64,000 bases of DNA from Chlamydiota bacterium (GTDB lineage Bacteria > Chlamydiota > Chlamydiia > Chlamydiales > Rhabdochlamydiaceae): the NCBI GenBank assembly GCA_026398435.1, contig JAPLSW010000050.1:1-64000 (forward strand), given 5' to 3'. The position numbers and the translations under genes are program-made. The notes beneath the pieces are model-generated. The model worked only from the letters and a program-made list of their open reading frames with translations. It was not told the origin of the DNA and searched no databases. Below are positions 54,997 to 63,309 of this stretch, piece by piece. Within the stretch, counting starts at the first letter, position 1. Each line of letters starts with the position of its first letter.

Positions 54997-55671
54997 CTAC
55001 CCTACAATCTTCCCATCATCCATCCGAACTATCCGGTGGGCATATTGCTGGATGCGAGGATCGTGAGATACTACGATGAGGGTTTTGCCTGTTTTATCGA
55101 TGATAGATCTAAGAAGATCCATCACTTTCATTCCTGCTCCATGATCTAAGAAACTTGTCGGCTCATCACAGACGATTATATCGGGATTGTGAATGAGGGC
55201 TCTAGCAATAGCCACCCGTTGCTGCTGACCACCGGAAAGCTCTGCCGGAGAAACATCTGCTTTCTCAGGGATCCCTACTTCAAATAAAAGCTTTTTGGCT
55301 TTTTCTAAAGCCGTTTTTCGGTCCTGTCCTAGTATAAGAAGGGGGACAGAAACATTTTCTGCTGTAGTGAGCATCGGTATAAGATTGAATTTCTGAAATA
55401 CAAAGCCGATATGACTGCCTCGATAAAGGGTTTTTTCTTTGTCGGGCATATGATTGAGATCGAGATTGGAGACAAGACACTCCCCTTCCGTTTGGGTAAG
55501 GATGCCGGCAATGACAGAGACAAGCGTTGTTTTGCCGGAGCCCGAAGGACCCATGAGCATGAGAAGCTCTCCCCTTTTTACTTCGAGGTCAATACCCCGG
55601 AGGGCTTCGACAGCGGTTGCCCCTGAGCCGTAGGTCAGCTTAAGATTCTTACAAACAACAGTTGTTTCCAT
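54997..55671 (-). CDS. ABC transporter ATP-binding protein (LolD/MacB/DevA type)
   Basis: A 224-residue ATPase with Walker A GPSGSGKTT, signature LSGGQQQRVAIARA, Walker B IIVCDEPTSFLD, and switch His (VVSHDPR). It belongs to the MacB/DevA/LolD class that powers mechanotransmission to a FtsX-like permease. It follows the permease gene by five bases and is the last gene of a four-gene efflux operon. Confidence 0.92.
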   Translation of the reverse strand: METTVVCKNLKLTYGSGATAVEALRGIDLEVKRGELLMLMGPSGSGKTTLVSVIAGILTQTEGECLVSNLDLNHMPDKEKTLYRGSHIGFVFQKFNLIPMLTTAENVSVPLLILGQDRKTALEKAKKLLFEVGIPEKADVSPAELSGGQQQRVAIARALIHNPDIIVCDEPTSFLDHGAGMKVMDLLRSIIDKTGKTLIVVSHDPRIQQYAHRIVRMDDGKIVG

Positions 55672-55676
55672 ATTCC

Positions 55677-56828
55677 CTATGATTTAAAGACAATAGCTGG
55701 ATCCACACGAACAACTTTTACCACACTGAAAAGGGCTGCTATAAAGCAAATAAAGAGCAAAGAAAAGCCACTCAAAAGATAGAGCCACCAGGAAAGGCTA
55801 AAGGAGAGCTCAGTAGCACTGAGCGACCAGCCAAAAATGGCAGCAGCTCCTACCCCAATTCCCCATCCGATAGCGCTGACCATGAGAGCTTGCAAAATGA
55901 CCATCTTAACGAGCATGGTATTACTCGCTCCCATTGCCTTAAAAGTACCAAAGTAGGGCAAGTTATCTAAGGTGAAATTAAAAAACGTCTGCCCTGAGAT
56001 CGCCATACCGATAATGAATCCTAAAATGATCGCCACGCCAAAATTTACAACAATCCCTGTATTTTTAGCGTAGTACATCATGGTCAGCTTCTGAAACTGC
56101 CATGTGGTATAAGCCGCATAACCTGTATCTCGAGTAATTTTTTCACAAAGAGCTTCCAGGTCGATACCGGGTCTTGATTTAACAAGAACAAAGGAAAGAA
56201 CATCCCTCACTAAGGGAGCGTACGTTGTTGCGTTATTGTAGGTAGTATAGATCACGGGCTGCGATTGGAAAGTCCGTGACGTATCACAGATCCCTGCGAC
56301 ATAGGCGCGTCTATCATTTAACTCCATGACATCGCCTATGCGGAGGGGGATGGTTACATCCCCCTCTTTGCCGGCAAGCTTTGTGTTAGCTCCGACTTTA
56401 TTCACAAAAACTGCATCGGGAAAATGAAGCTTATCAAGAGTTCCTTCCAGGAGCATTGGAGGGCCTCCGATTAAAGTGGCATCATCGATACCAATAAAGA
56501 CACACGACTGAAACACTCCATTACGAAGACGTGCGGGGATTAGTCCTTTATACATGGGAACGGCCCACTCCACATCATCGATACTCCTTACCCGATAGAG
56601 CGCCGTCTGCTTCATCCCCTTAATGTCATCGACAAATTGCACTCTTTTATCCATCACCCAGATATTGGGCTGAGAGGTATCGGTGATGAAGCTAAAGGTA
56701 CGCTTCATGATCCCGAGAAAAATAGCCCCTTGCTGGGTGATGATAAACGAGGCAAAACTTAAGGCAACGATCAGTCCTATGTACTTTAGCTTATCTCCTA
56801 TAAGCATCTTTAAGGCGATGAGGTACAT
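55677..56828 (-). CDS. FtsX/DevC-like ABC permease
   Basis: A 383-residue permease with one N-terminal and three C-terminal membrane segments and a large periplasmic domain between, the MacB/DevC topology. The ATG at 56828 has GGGGAG five bases upstream; it overlaps the outer-membrane factor gene by 19 bases. It partners with the ATPase downstream and the HlyD-like adaptor upstream. Confidence 0.85.
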   Translation of the reverse strand: MYLIALKMLIGDKLKYIGLIVALSFASFIITQQGAIFLGIMKRTFSFITDTSQPNIWVMDKRVQFVDDIKGMKQTALYRVRSIDDVEWAVPMYKGLIPARLRNGVFQSCVFIGIDDATLIGGPPMLLEGTLDKLHFPDAVFVNKVGANTKLAGKEGDVTIPLRIGDVMELNDRRAYVAGICDTSRTFQSQPVIYTTYNNATTYAPLVRDVLSFVLVKSRPGIDLEALCEKITRDTGYAAYTTWQFQKLTMMYYAKNTGIVVNFGVAIILGFIIGMAISGQTFFNFTLDNLPYFGTFKAMGASNTMLVKMVILQALMVSAIGWGIGVGAAAIFGWSLSATELSFSLSWWLYLLSGFSLLFICFIAALFSVVKVVRVDPAIVFKS

Positions 56829-58291
56829 TCCCACTCCCCACCTAAAGCTTTATAAAGGGCTATTAGATCTCCAGTAAGAGCCTGTTGGCTTTGGACATAG
56901 CTTGTTTCTGCATCGATCAATGCTTTTTTAGCAGACAGCACCTGCGACTCATCAGCAAGACCGGAAGAAAAAAGATCTCTTGTAAGCCGCAGAGAGCGGC
57001 GATTTGCCTCTACTTGAGCATCAAAAGTAATCATCCTCTTTTGCTCTTCAAAATAAGCAACAAGAGCCCCTTCTACGTCTTTAAGAGAGGAAACAACAGC
57101 TTGTTCGTAGCTAAGTAGGGCCTGTCTTTGGAGAGATTTATTCACATCTACTTGCGCTCTTGTTCTTCCAAAATTTATAAGATCCCAATTTAGAGAGGGC
57201 CCTACATTCCAATATCTACTTGCGGCAATGAGCCATTTATTTGCTTTGGCGCTTTCAAATCCATACGTATTACCGGTAAGATATATATGGGGGAAGTAAT
57301 CAGCAATGGCAGCGCCGATCTGCTCGGTGGCAGCGGCCAGCTGCCTTTCAGCCATGCGGATATCAGGTCTTCTTCGCAGAAGATCTGAGGGAAGGCCGAG
57401 AGGAACTTTTCCAGCTCCCGATGGTATAGGAGACCTTGCAGTAAATTCCTCAGCAAAACCCTCGGACTGCCTTCCTAATAGGACTGCAAGGCCAAAGATT
57501 GTCTGTTTCAGGGATGTTTCTAAAACGGGAAGTCTTGAAAGATCACTCTGGAGTGTGGAGAGAAGATTTTCTACTTGGATCTGGTTATCAAGACCTGCGT
57601 TAAAGAGAGTCTCTGCGAGCTCAAGCTCTCGCTCATCGGCAGCAATTTTTTCTGTTACCAAATCTATCTGTTTTTGTAAGGAGCGGATCGAAACATAATC
57701 TCTAGCCACTTCACTAACAATCGTGATTAATACATTTTGCGCCGTCTCTTTACTCATTTCCCACAGATCAAAGGCTGTTTGCTTGTTACGTCGGTATTTC
57801 CCAAAAAAATCCAGCTCCCAAATCGCATCAAACCCTACCTGAAAGAAATCCTGGATAGTACCAGCTACTGGGAAATTATTCCCCGATACAATGCTTGCAG
57901 GAGAGGCTCCGGCAGCCGTTGAATTGACATTAGAAGAGGAGGAGAATAAGTTATCGCTGAAACGAGCACGAGTGGCTGATGCATTGAGATCAACCTCTGG
58001 CCAAAGATAAGACTTTTGGATTCTATACTGCGCTCTAACCTCAAAGATCTGCTCTAAAGCAATCCTCCAATCATAGTTGCTTTTGACAGCTTCGGCAATC
58101 AGCTCATTAAGAAGGGGATCTTCAAATTGCTCCCACCACCGGCAGAGGTCCTGATCGGTTGTAATTTCAGCTTCACTTTTTTCTTCAAAAGATTCCGGCA
58201 TGGCCGTTTCCGGTTTATGGTACTTAGGCCCTACCATACAACCGGTCACAAGAGGAATTAAGCAATAGAGAAGAGATAGTGCCCTACTCAT
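56810..58291 (-). CDS. Outer-membrane efflux lipoprotein (NodT/OprM-type, TolC family)
   Basis: A 493-residue outer-membrane factor. Signal and lipobox MSRALSLLYCLIPLVTGC, then VGPKYHKPETAMPESF typical of NodT-type proteins, two repeats of long coiled helices, RPDIRMAERQLAAATEQIGAAIADYFPHIYLTG at mid-protein. Forms a trimeric exit duct. ATG 58291 overlaps the adaptor's stop by eight bases, so the whole system is one transcript. Confidence 0.9.
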   Translation of the reverse strand: MSRALSLLYCLIPLVTGCMVGPKYHKPETAMPESFEEKSEAEITTDQDLCRWWEQFEDPLLNELIAEAVKSNYDWRIALEQIFEVRAQYRIQKSYLWPEVDLNASATRARFSDNLFSSSSNVNSTAAGASPASIVSGNNFPVAGTIQDFFQVGFDAIWELDFFGKYRRNKQTAFDLWEMSKETAQNVLITIVSEVARDYVSIRSLQKQIDLVTEKIAADERELELAETLFNAGLDNQIQVENLLSTLQSDLSRLPVLETSLKQTIFGLAVLLGRQSEGFAEEFTARSPIPSGAGKVPLGLPSDLLRRRPDIRMAERQLAAATEQIGAAIADYFPHIYLTGNTYGFESAKANKWLIAASRYWNVGPSLNWDLINFGRTRAQVDVNKSLQRQALLSYEQAVVSSLKDVEGALVAYFEEQKRMITFDAQVEANRRSLRLTRDLFSSGLADESQVLSAKKALIDAETSYVQSQQALTGDLIALYKALGGEWECTSSP

Positions 58292-59237
58292 TTTTCCTGT
58301 CACTTTGCTCTGCAAAGACATTGGGAGCTGCTTCTATATAAACATCGAGTAATTGCCCTGGATAAACAGGAAGATCTTTTCTTTCAAATCGATAGAGAAC
58401 TTGGAATACACGCGTATCTATCCTTTCAATAGTCTCTCCGGTAAACGAGGTCTTAGGGATAATGTAGGGTTCAATACGAAGAAACTCCATAGGAAAATTA
58501 ATCCGAGAATTCCCTCTAACAAAAGCTGTTGCCCTAGATCCTTTAATAAAACGCCAAGAATCCTCTTCATCAATATCTATCCTCATCTGCATGGGAGCGA
58601 CCGCCCCCATTAAGATGAGTGAAGTTTGTAAACTGACATAAGACTTCGTAGTGTTATACGATGTTGTCGGATAAATCTCTCCGATATGGGCATTGACCTG
58701 TAAAATCTGTCCATCTACAGGAGCGCGAACCGTTGAGCGCTCTATGTTGGTTAAGATTTGACCGAGCTGAGCCTCCGCTACTCTTACCTGCTCCTCTGCC
58801 TCCCGCATTCCATAATATGCTACGGAGTACGCTTGCTCACTGACTGCATTCCTATCGGTTAGCCTTTCATAAAAGGAATACTGGTTTTGCAAGTTTTCAA
58901 AATTTATAATTGCTGCGGAGAGCTGAGCACTTGCCGTCTCACATTCTGCCTCTAGAAGTCTGGTATCCAGTTTTAATAAGGGATCCCCTTTTTTGACCAT
59001 ATCCCCTTCAACGACATAAATATTTGTTAGAGGCTCAATAAAAGGAGTTCCTATCGCAATATTTTCTGTAGATGCCTCTATCATTCCCGATCCATAGACT
59101 GCATTCTTATAGGGAGAGGTTGAGGGAGGATAGAGAATAGGGGGAATGTTTTCTTTTTTCTCACTCCAGAAAACGACAACAAGCCCTATAAGGGCTCCAA
59201 ATAAAGCAATTGTCGGAAGTAAATATTTGCGCAGCAT
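58284..59237 (-). CDS. HlyD/DevB-like membrane fusion protein
   Basis: A 317-residue periplasmic adaptor with an N-terminal membrane anchor (about residues 5-25), a lipoyl-like half motif (IYVVEGDMVKKGDPLLKLD), a coiled hairpin (about 85-165), the second lipoyl half (STVRAPVDGQILQVNAHIGE) and a beta-barrel domain. It links the inner-membrane ABC pump to the outer-membrane duct. First gene of the operon. Confidence 0.9.
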   Translation of the reverse strand: MLRKYLLPTIALFGALIGLVVVFWSEKKENIPPILYPPSTSPYKNAVYGSGMIEASTENIAIGTPFIEPLTNIYVVEGDMVKKGDPLLKLDTRLLEAECETASAQLSAAIINFENLQNQYSFYERLTDRNAVSEQAYSVAYYGMREAEEQVRVAEAQLGQILTNIERSTVRAPVDGQILQVNAHIGEIYPTTSYNTTKSYVSLQTSLILMGAVAPMQMRIDIDEEDSWRFIKGSRATAFVRGNSRINFPMEFLRIEPYIIPKTSFTGETIERIDTRVFQVLYRFERKDLPVYPGQLLDVYIEAAPNVFAEQSDRKNE

Positions 59238-59298
59238 AAAAAAACCACTTGAGATTCCTTCTTATTGATATAAAATCAAACAATTAGAACATCAACTC

Positions 59299-59332
59299 AA
59301 TTCTGCGTTTATTAATAAATAAACGCAGAATT
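59299..59332 (-). terminator. Perfect 15-bp hairpin between the efflux operon and the cytidylyltransferase gene
   Basis: Arms 59299-59313 and 59318-59332 pair perfectly with a 4-nt loop, 14 bases after the stop of the minus-strand gene at 59347. The T-tract is clearer on the plus side, so its efficiency as a minus-strand terminator is uncertain. Confidence 0.6.
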
Positions 59333-59346
59333 GCTTTTATTACTTT

Positions 59347-59865
59347 TTATTTTTCTAAGAGATCGTTTTTATGAAACTCCCCTTGTTCGTATCTTTCTAC
59401 AATCCTTTGGATAATATTTGAAGTTGATATTCCAGGTGTATAAGGAACGGAGCGAAAAATTCCAAGATCTAAAGAAGCGCCGTACTGATCCCTTAGTAAT
59501 TCAGGATTAAAATCATCCCCATGCACTACGTAATCTATGTCTTGCTCCGCTAACCACTCTTTTGTGGGTCTAAGTGGAGGCGCAGCTATTACCTCATCGA
59601 CGTATCTACAGGCGCTGATGATTTTCACCCTTTCTTCTAAAGTAAGGATCGGGGTCCTTTTGTATTCTTCTACATTTTCATCAGCAATGACGCCTACTAT
59701 GAGATAGTCACCGAAGCCGCGGGCTTTTTTTAAAAACTCGATATGTCCCGCATGAAATAGATCTCCTACGATGTCTGCATATACACGTATAGGCCTCTCT
59801 TCTGCAAAAATGGATCCTGCAGCAAACAGACAAAAACAAAGAACTAATGAGCGCACTTTTTTCAT
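59347..59865 (-). CDS. Cytidylyltransferase-like protein with signal peptide
   Basis: A 172-residue HxGH nucleotidylyltransferase-fold protein: YADIVGDLFHAGHIEFLKKAR (HAGH), ERVKIISACRYVDEV, VVHGDDF and ISTSNIIQRI. This is the family of glycerol-3-phosphate and phosphoethanolamine cytidylyltransferases, which activate head groups with CTP. Unusually the N-terminus is a classic signal peptide (MKKVRSLVLCFCLFAAGSIFAEE), so it appears to be exported where CTP is absent unless host cytosol is the destination. Start ATG 59865 has GGAGG five bases upstream. Confidence 0.8.
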   Translation of the reverse strand: MKKVRSLVLCFCLFAAGSIFAEERPIRVYADIVGDLFHAGHIEFLKKARGFGDYLIVGVIADENVEEYKRTPILTLEERVKIISACRYVDEVIAAPPLRPTKEWLAEQDIDYVVHGDDFNPELLRDQYGASLDLGIFRSVPYTPGISTSNIIQRIVERYEQGEFHKNDLLEK

Positions 59866-60000
59866 AAACACCTCCGTTAAAAGATTAGGAAATAGGAAAA
59901 ATCTATGATCTGAAATTCTTTATAAAAATGGAATCTAGTTCTTGAAAATGGTCACCACGCAAAGATGAGCATCCGCCGATTTGAGTAAAAATACAATATG

Positions 60001-60045
60001 GATAGAATAAGCGGTAAATTCGCAAAAGTTACCGCGTATTCTATC
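60001..60045. repeat. Long inverted repeat in the 59866-60218 spacer
   Basis: Arms 60001-60017 and 60029-60045 match in 16 of 17 pairs around an 11-nt loop. It lies in a 353-base spacer between divergent genes, which otherwise shows no gene or RNA that I can support. Possible operator or structured leader. Confidence 0.6.
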
Positions 60046-60218
60046 GGTTTTACCTTCCAGACAAGCAAAAAATCTAGTTAAAGACACCTAAAGCTACGAA
60101 CCCTCGATTACTTTCAACCAATTGCAGAGGTCAAAATCCCCCCAAAAAAAAGTAGTTCCCTAACAACCTTTGAGATTGTATAAGAAGTTTTATGCCTTAA
60201 GCAACCCTCAAGAGGAAG

Positions 60219-61418
60219 ATGTCTCCTGAACTTTTTAATCTCAAAGTTGTGATCATCTTAACCGTAGGATTTACCCTTGCAAGTATCCTTGGCTACATTG
60301 CACTTAAATTAAAACTCTCCCCCATCATGGGCTATCTGATCGCCGGCTATCTCATCGGCCCTTACTCTCCCGGCTTTGTCGCGGATAAAGAGATTGCTGA
60401 GCAGCTAGCAGAAATAGGAGTTATCCTTATGATGTTCGGAGTGGGGCTCCACTTTAAATGGCAAGATCTTGTAAAAGTTAAAGACCTAGCAATACCCGGA
60501 GCTATCGGACAGACGCTGCTTACCACAACAATTACCGCTGTCATATTGCACTCTCTGGGATGGTCATGGGAATCGGGGATTGTATTTGGACTTGCCATCG
60601 GCGTTGCAAGTACTGTTGTTTTAGTACGAGTACTTACAAGCAATAACTTGATTCATACTGAAGAAGGAAGGGTCTCGGTAGGCTGGCTCATCGTAGAAGA
60701 TATCATAACTGTTGCAGCGCTTCTTTTAATCCCGACACTTGCAGCATCCTTTAATGGAGATAGCTACTCACCAACTCAGGTGCTAGGCTCCTTTGCTATG
60801 GCTATCCTTAAATTCTTTCTCCTAGCCCTAATCATGTTCACTGTAGGAAAAAGAATTGTTTCTTTTCTTCTTGTGAAGATTGAAAAGACCCGTTCTCATG
60901 AACTTTTTCTTTTGGGAATTTTAGCGCTCACCTTCTTGATTGCGACAGGTTCCGCAATGCTCTTTGGCACCTCGATTGCTCTCGGAGCCTTCATTGCAGG
61001 GATGGCGGCCGCTCAAACACCGCTTAGGAAAAAAGTGCTGGTAACCGCCACTCCTCTAAAAGATATTTTTATCGTGATATTCTTTTTATCCGTAGGAATG
61101 ATCTTTAATCCGATGGCGCTCTTTGAACATTTTGGACTATTTCTGGCAGTGCTTGGAGTCATATTACTGATAAAGCCCGCTCTTGCCTTTCTAATAGCCA
61201 CTGTACTTAAGTACCCACCTCGCATGGCAGTGACTGTAGCGCTTGCTCTTTCTCAGATAGGAGAATTTTCTTTTATCATGGCAGAGCAGGCCCTGAAATT
61301 CGATATCCTGCCCGATGAGGGCTATGATATTCTAGTTGCCTGCGCGCTCATCTCTTTGTCTATCAATCCCTCTCTTTTCAAGCTTGTAAATCTTGGGCAT
61401 AAGAACTCCACTGCTTGA
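60219..61418 (+). CDS. CPA2 family cation/proton antiporter
   Basis: A 399-residue membrane protein with about 12-13 segments. LSPIMGYLIAGYLIGPYSPGF and MMFGVGLHFKWQDL, GASIAL-like GTSIALGAFIAGMAAAQTPLRKKV and QIGEFSFIMAEQALK are typical of KefB/RosB/YbaL-type K+/H+ or Na+/H+ antiporters. The cytosolic TrkA-N domain of longer relatives is absent. It probably controls pH or potassium. Confidence 0.88.
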   Translation: MSPELFNLKVVIILTVGFTLASILGYIALKLKLSPIMGYLIAGYLIGPYSPGFVADKEIAEQLAEIGVILMMFGVGLHFKWQDLVKVKDLAIPGAIGQTLLTTTITAVILHSLGWSWESGIVFGLAIGVASTVVLVRVLTSNNLIHTEEGRVSVGWLIVEDIITVAALLLIPTLAASFNGDSYSPTQVLGSFAMAILKFFLLALIMFTVGKRIVSFLLVKIEKTRSHELFLLGILALTFLIATGSAMLFGTSIALGAFIAGMAAAQTPLRKKVLVTATPLKDIFIVIFFLSVGMIFNPMALFEHFGLFLAVLGVILLIKPALAFLIATVLKYPPRMAVTVALALSQIGEFSFIMAEQALKFDILPDEGYDILVACALISLSINPSLFKLVNLGHKNSTA

Positions 61419-61443
61419 GGATCGGTATATAGAAGGAGATCCT

Positions 61444-61614
61444 ATGGATCATTCCTTAGAAAGCTGTCTAGAAACCTCCACTTTAGACAATCTGAAGTTG
61501 TACCTTAGATTATCTGAAGTGCGACTTTCGATTATCGAAGCTAGGTGTAACTACCTGATACAAATTTGCATCAACAACAGTAGCGATCATTTAGGCTTAA
61601 TATCAAGCCAGTAA
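61444..61614 (+). CDS. Small protein after the antiporter gene
   Basis: A 56-residue frame, MDHSLESCLETSTLDNLKLY and so on, with AAGGAG five bases before the ATG and 25 bases after the antiporter stop. Helical and acidic at the start. No family is recognised; the strong ribosome-binding site argues that it is translated together with the antiporter. Confidence 0.5.
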   Translation: MDHSLESCLETSTLDNLKLYLRLSEVRLSIIEARCNYLIQICINNSSDHLGLISSQ

Positions 61615-61958
61615 GCTAAAAAAAGACCCAGTTTTGGACAAAAACGAGGTGGTTTTTGGGTCGATTATTTGCAAATCACTAACAATCAACAGCATAAATA
61701 ACCCATCAAATCGAGGTCTTGGGTTAATTGGGTTATTTTCTATTTGCAATTGACCCAATTAACCCGTTTTGCATCAAATTCAGGCGAGTTAAAAAGCTCA
61801 AGAAACTAGTTAAGCAGCTAATAATAAATCGCTTATGCAAGAACAAGTCGCCCTAAGCAATTTTTCATTAGGCTACATCCTAACGTTTTCTACTAGATCA
61901 TTAGGTTGCAGCCTAATGATCCTTGTGATATCATTAGGTTACAACCCAATGAGGAATC
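61615..61958. other. Repeat-rich regulatory spacer (344 bases)
   Basis: It contains a GACCCA...TGGGTC hairpin (61625-61662), a perfect 13-bp inverted repeat GGGTTAATTGGGT / ACCCAATTAACCC (61721-61733 and 61753-61765, 19-nt spacer), an AACCC/GGGTT-rich stretch, and the triple operator of the ATPase gene. No gene is seen. Confidence 0.6.
61866..61953. promoter_or_regulatory. Three palindromic operators before the DUF4143 ATPase
   Basis: Copies of CATTAGGYTRCARCCYAATG at 61866-61885 (degenerate right arm), 61897-61920 (best copy, arms ATCATTAGG / CCTAATGAT) and 61930-61953. The last arm reads CCAATGAGG and contains the GAGG Shine-Dalgarno of the GTG start at 61959. Confidence 0.75.
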
Positions 61959-63173
61959 GTGGAAAAGCTATTTGAGATGCAGCGCATTATCATTGAACAG
62001 TTTGAGGAAAGGCCTTTTTACTGGCGTTCACAGTTTGATTCTTTACCTCAAACTGAAGTTATCACAGGAATACTAGGAGCTAGAGGGGTTGGAAAAACGA
62101 CTTTTCTTCTTAACCATGTTATCAACTCGGGAGCTAAAAAAAGGAAAGCTTTATACGTCTCTGCGGATAATATTTTTTTTCTGGAACATCGTCTTTTAGA
62201 TGTTGTCGATTATTTATACAAACAAACAGACGTCCGACTTCTATGCATAGACGAAATTCATAAATATCCGAACTGGCGTATGGAGCTCAAAAACATAGCA
62301 GACACATATAGCTCCTTTCAGATCTTTTTCTCAGGAAGTTCCATGATCGATCTTTCCCAAGGTAAATACGATCTATCTCGTAGAGTTTTACTTCATAGAT
62401 TAAGCGGTTTTTCTTTTAGAGAATACTTAGAATATTACCAAGGAGTAAAGATTCCCATTTTAAGCTTCGAAAAAATACTGTCATCTCACTTGGAGATAGC
62501 GCAAGATTTCCCCGTAACCCAAGTCCTAAAGCATTTTAATGACTATTTGAGAATAGGATACTATCCCTTCTTTCAGGGATTTACCCGTGACTTAGATAAA
62601 TTTCAATCTCTTGAAAATGCAGTGCAGATGACTATTTACGAAGATATAGGAACTTTTCATTCGCTCAAAACTTCTTCCCTGTCAACAATAGAACTACTAT
62701 ACAAATATATTATTAACTCCTCACCGGGAGAGATAAATGCTTCGAAATTAGCGAAAAATCTAGGTAAAGATTTCGATACTATTTCAGACTATCTTCGCTA
62801 TTTAGAGCAAGCAGGACTCATCCGGTTTATTTATTCAAATAGCGGAGGAAACTCCTATTTAAGGAATCCGATTAAGATGTATCCAGATAATACCAATCTC
62901 ATCTATGCAGCGAGTCTTTCCTTACTTCAAGACCAAGAGCGAGGAAAGGTTCGAGAAACATTTGTAGTAAATCAAATGCAAAATCAAAAAAACCCTATTT
63001 TTTTCAGTCAAAAAGGGGACTTTAAAATTAATGATGTGATTTTTGAAGTAGGAGGTAAAAGCAAAAGTACAGCACAAATTCGAGGCGAAGAAAAAGCTTT
63101 TATTCTGGCGGATGATATCCTAGTTGGATCTAAATCTACTATCCCCTTGTATCTTTTTGGAATGTTATATTAG
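61959..63173 (+). CDS. AAA_14/DUF4143-type ATPase
   Basis: A 404-residue P-loop ATPase: Walker A GARGVGKTT at 40-48, Walker B LLCIDEIH at 93-100, FSGSSMIDLS sensor-like strand, a winged-helix region (INASKLAKNLGKDFDTISDYLRYLEQAGLI) and a C-terminal DUF4143 domain with a nuclease-like FEVGGKSKS. Such genes are common accessory modules of unknown role. The start is GTG with GAGG five bases upstream within the third operator. Confidence 0.85.
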   Translation: MEKLFEMQRIIIEQFEERPFYWRSQFDSLPQTEVITGILGARGVGKTTFLLNHVINSGAKKRKALYVSADNIFFLEHRLLDVVDYLYKQTDVRLLCIDEIHKYPNWRMELKNIADTYSSFQIFFSGSSMIDLSQGKYDLSRRVLLHRLSGFSFREYLEYYQGVKIPILSFEKILSSHLEIAQDFPVTQVLKHFNDYLRIGYYPFFQGFTRDLDKFQSLENAVQMTIYEDIGTFHSLKTSSLSTIELLYKYIINSSPGEINASKLAKNLGKDFDTISDYLRYLEQAGLIRFIYSNSGGNSYLRNPIKMYPDNTNLIYAASLSLLQDQERGKVRETFVVNQMQNQKNPIFFSQKGDFKINDVIFEVGGKSKSTAQIRGEEKAFILADDILVGSKSTIPLYLFGMLY

Positions 63174-63309
63174 AACCAAGTCTTCTTAACATTTGTCCAC
63201 GCTTTAAGTAAAACAGCTTTACATCGACAACTAGGCAGATTTTCTTAGGATCGATATTCTCCAATAGAATATCATACTCCCATCACTATGCATTACCTCC
63301 TTTTCTATC

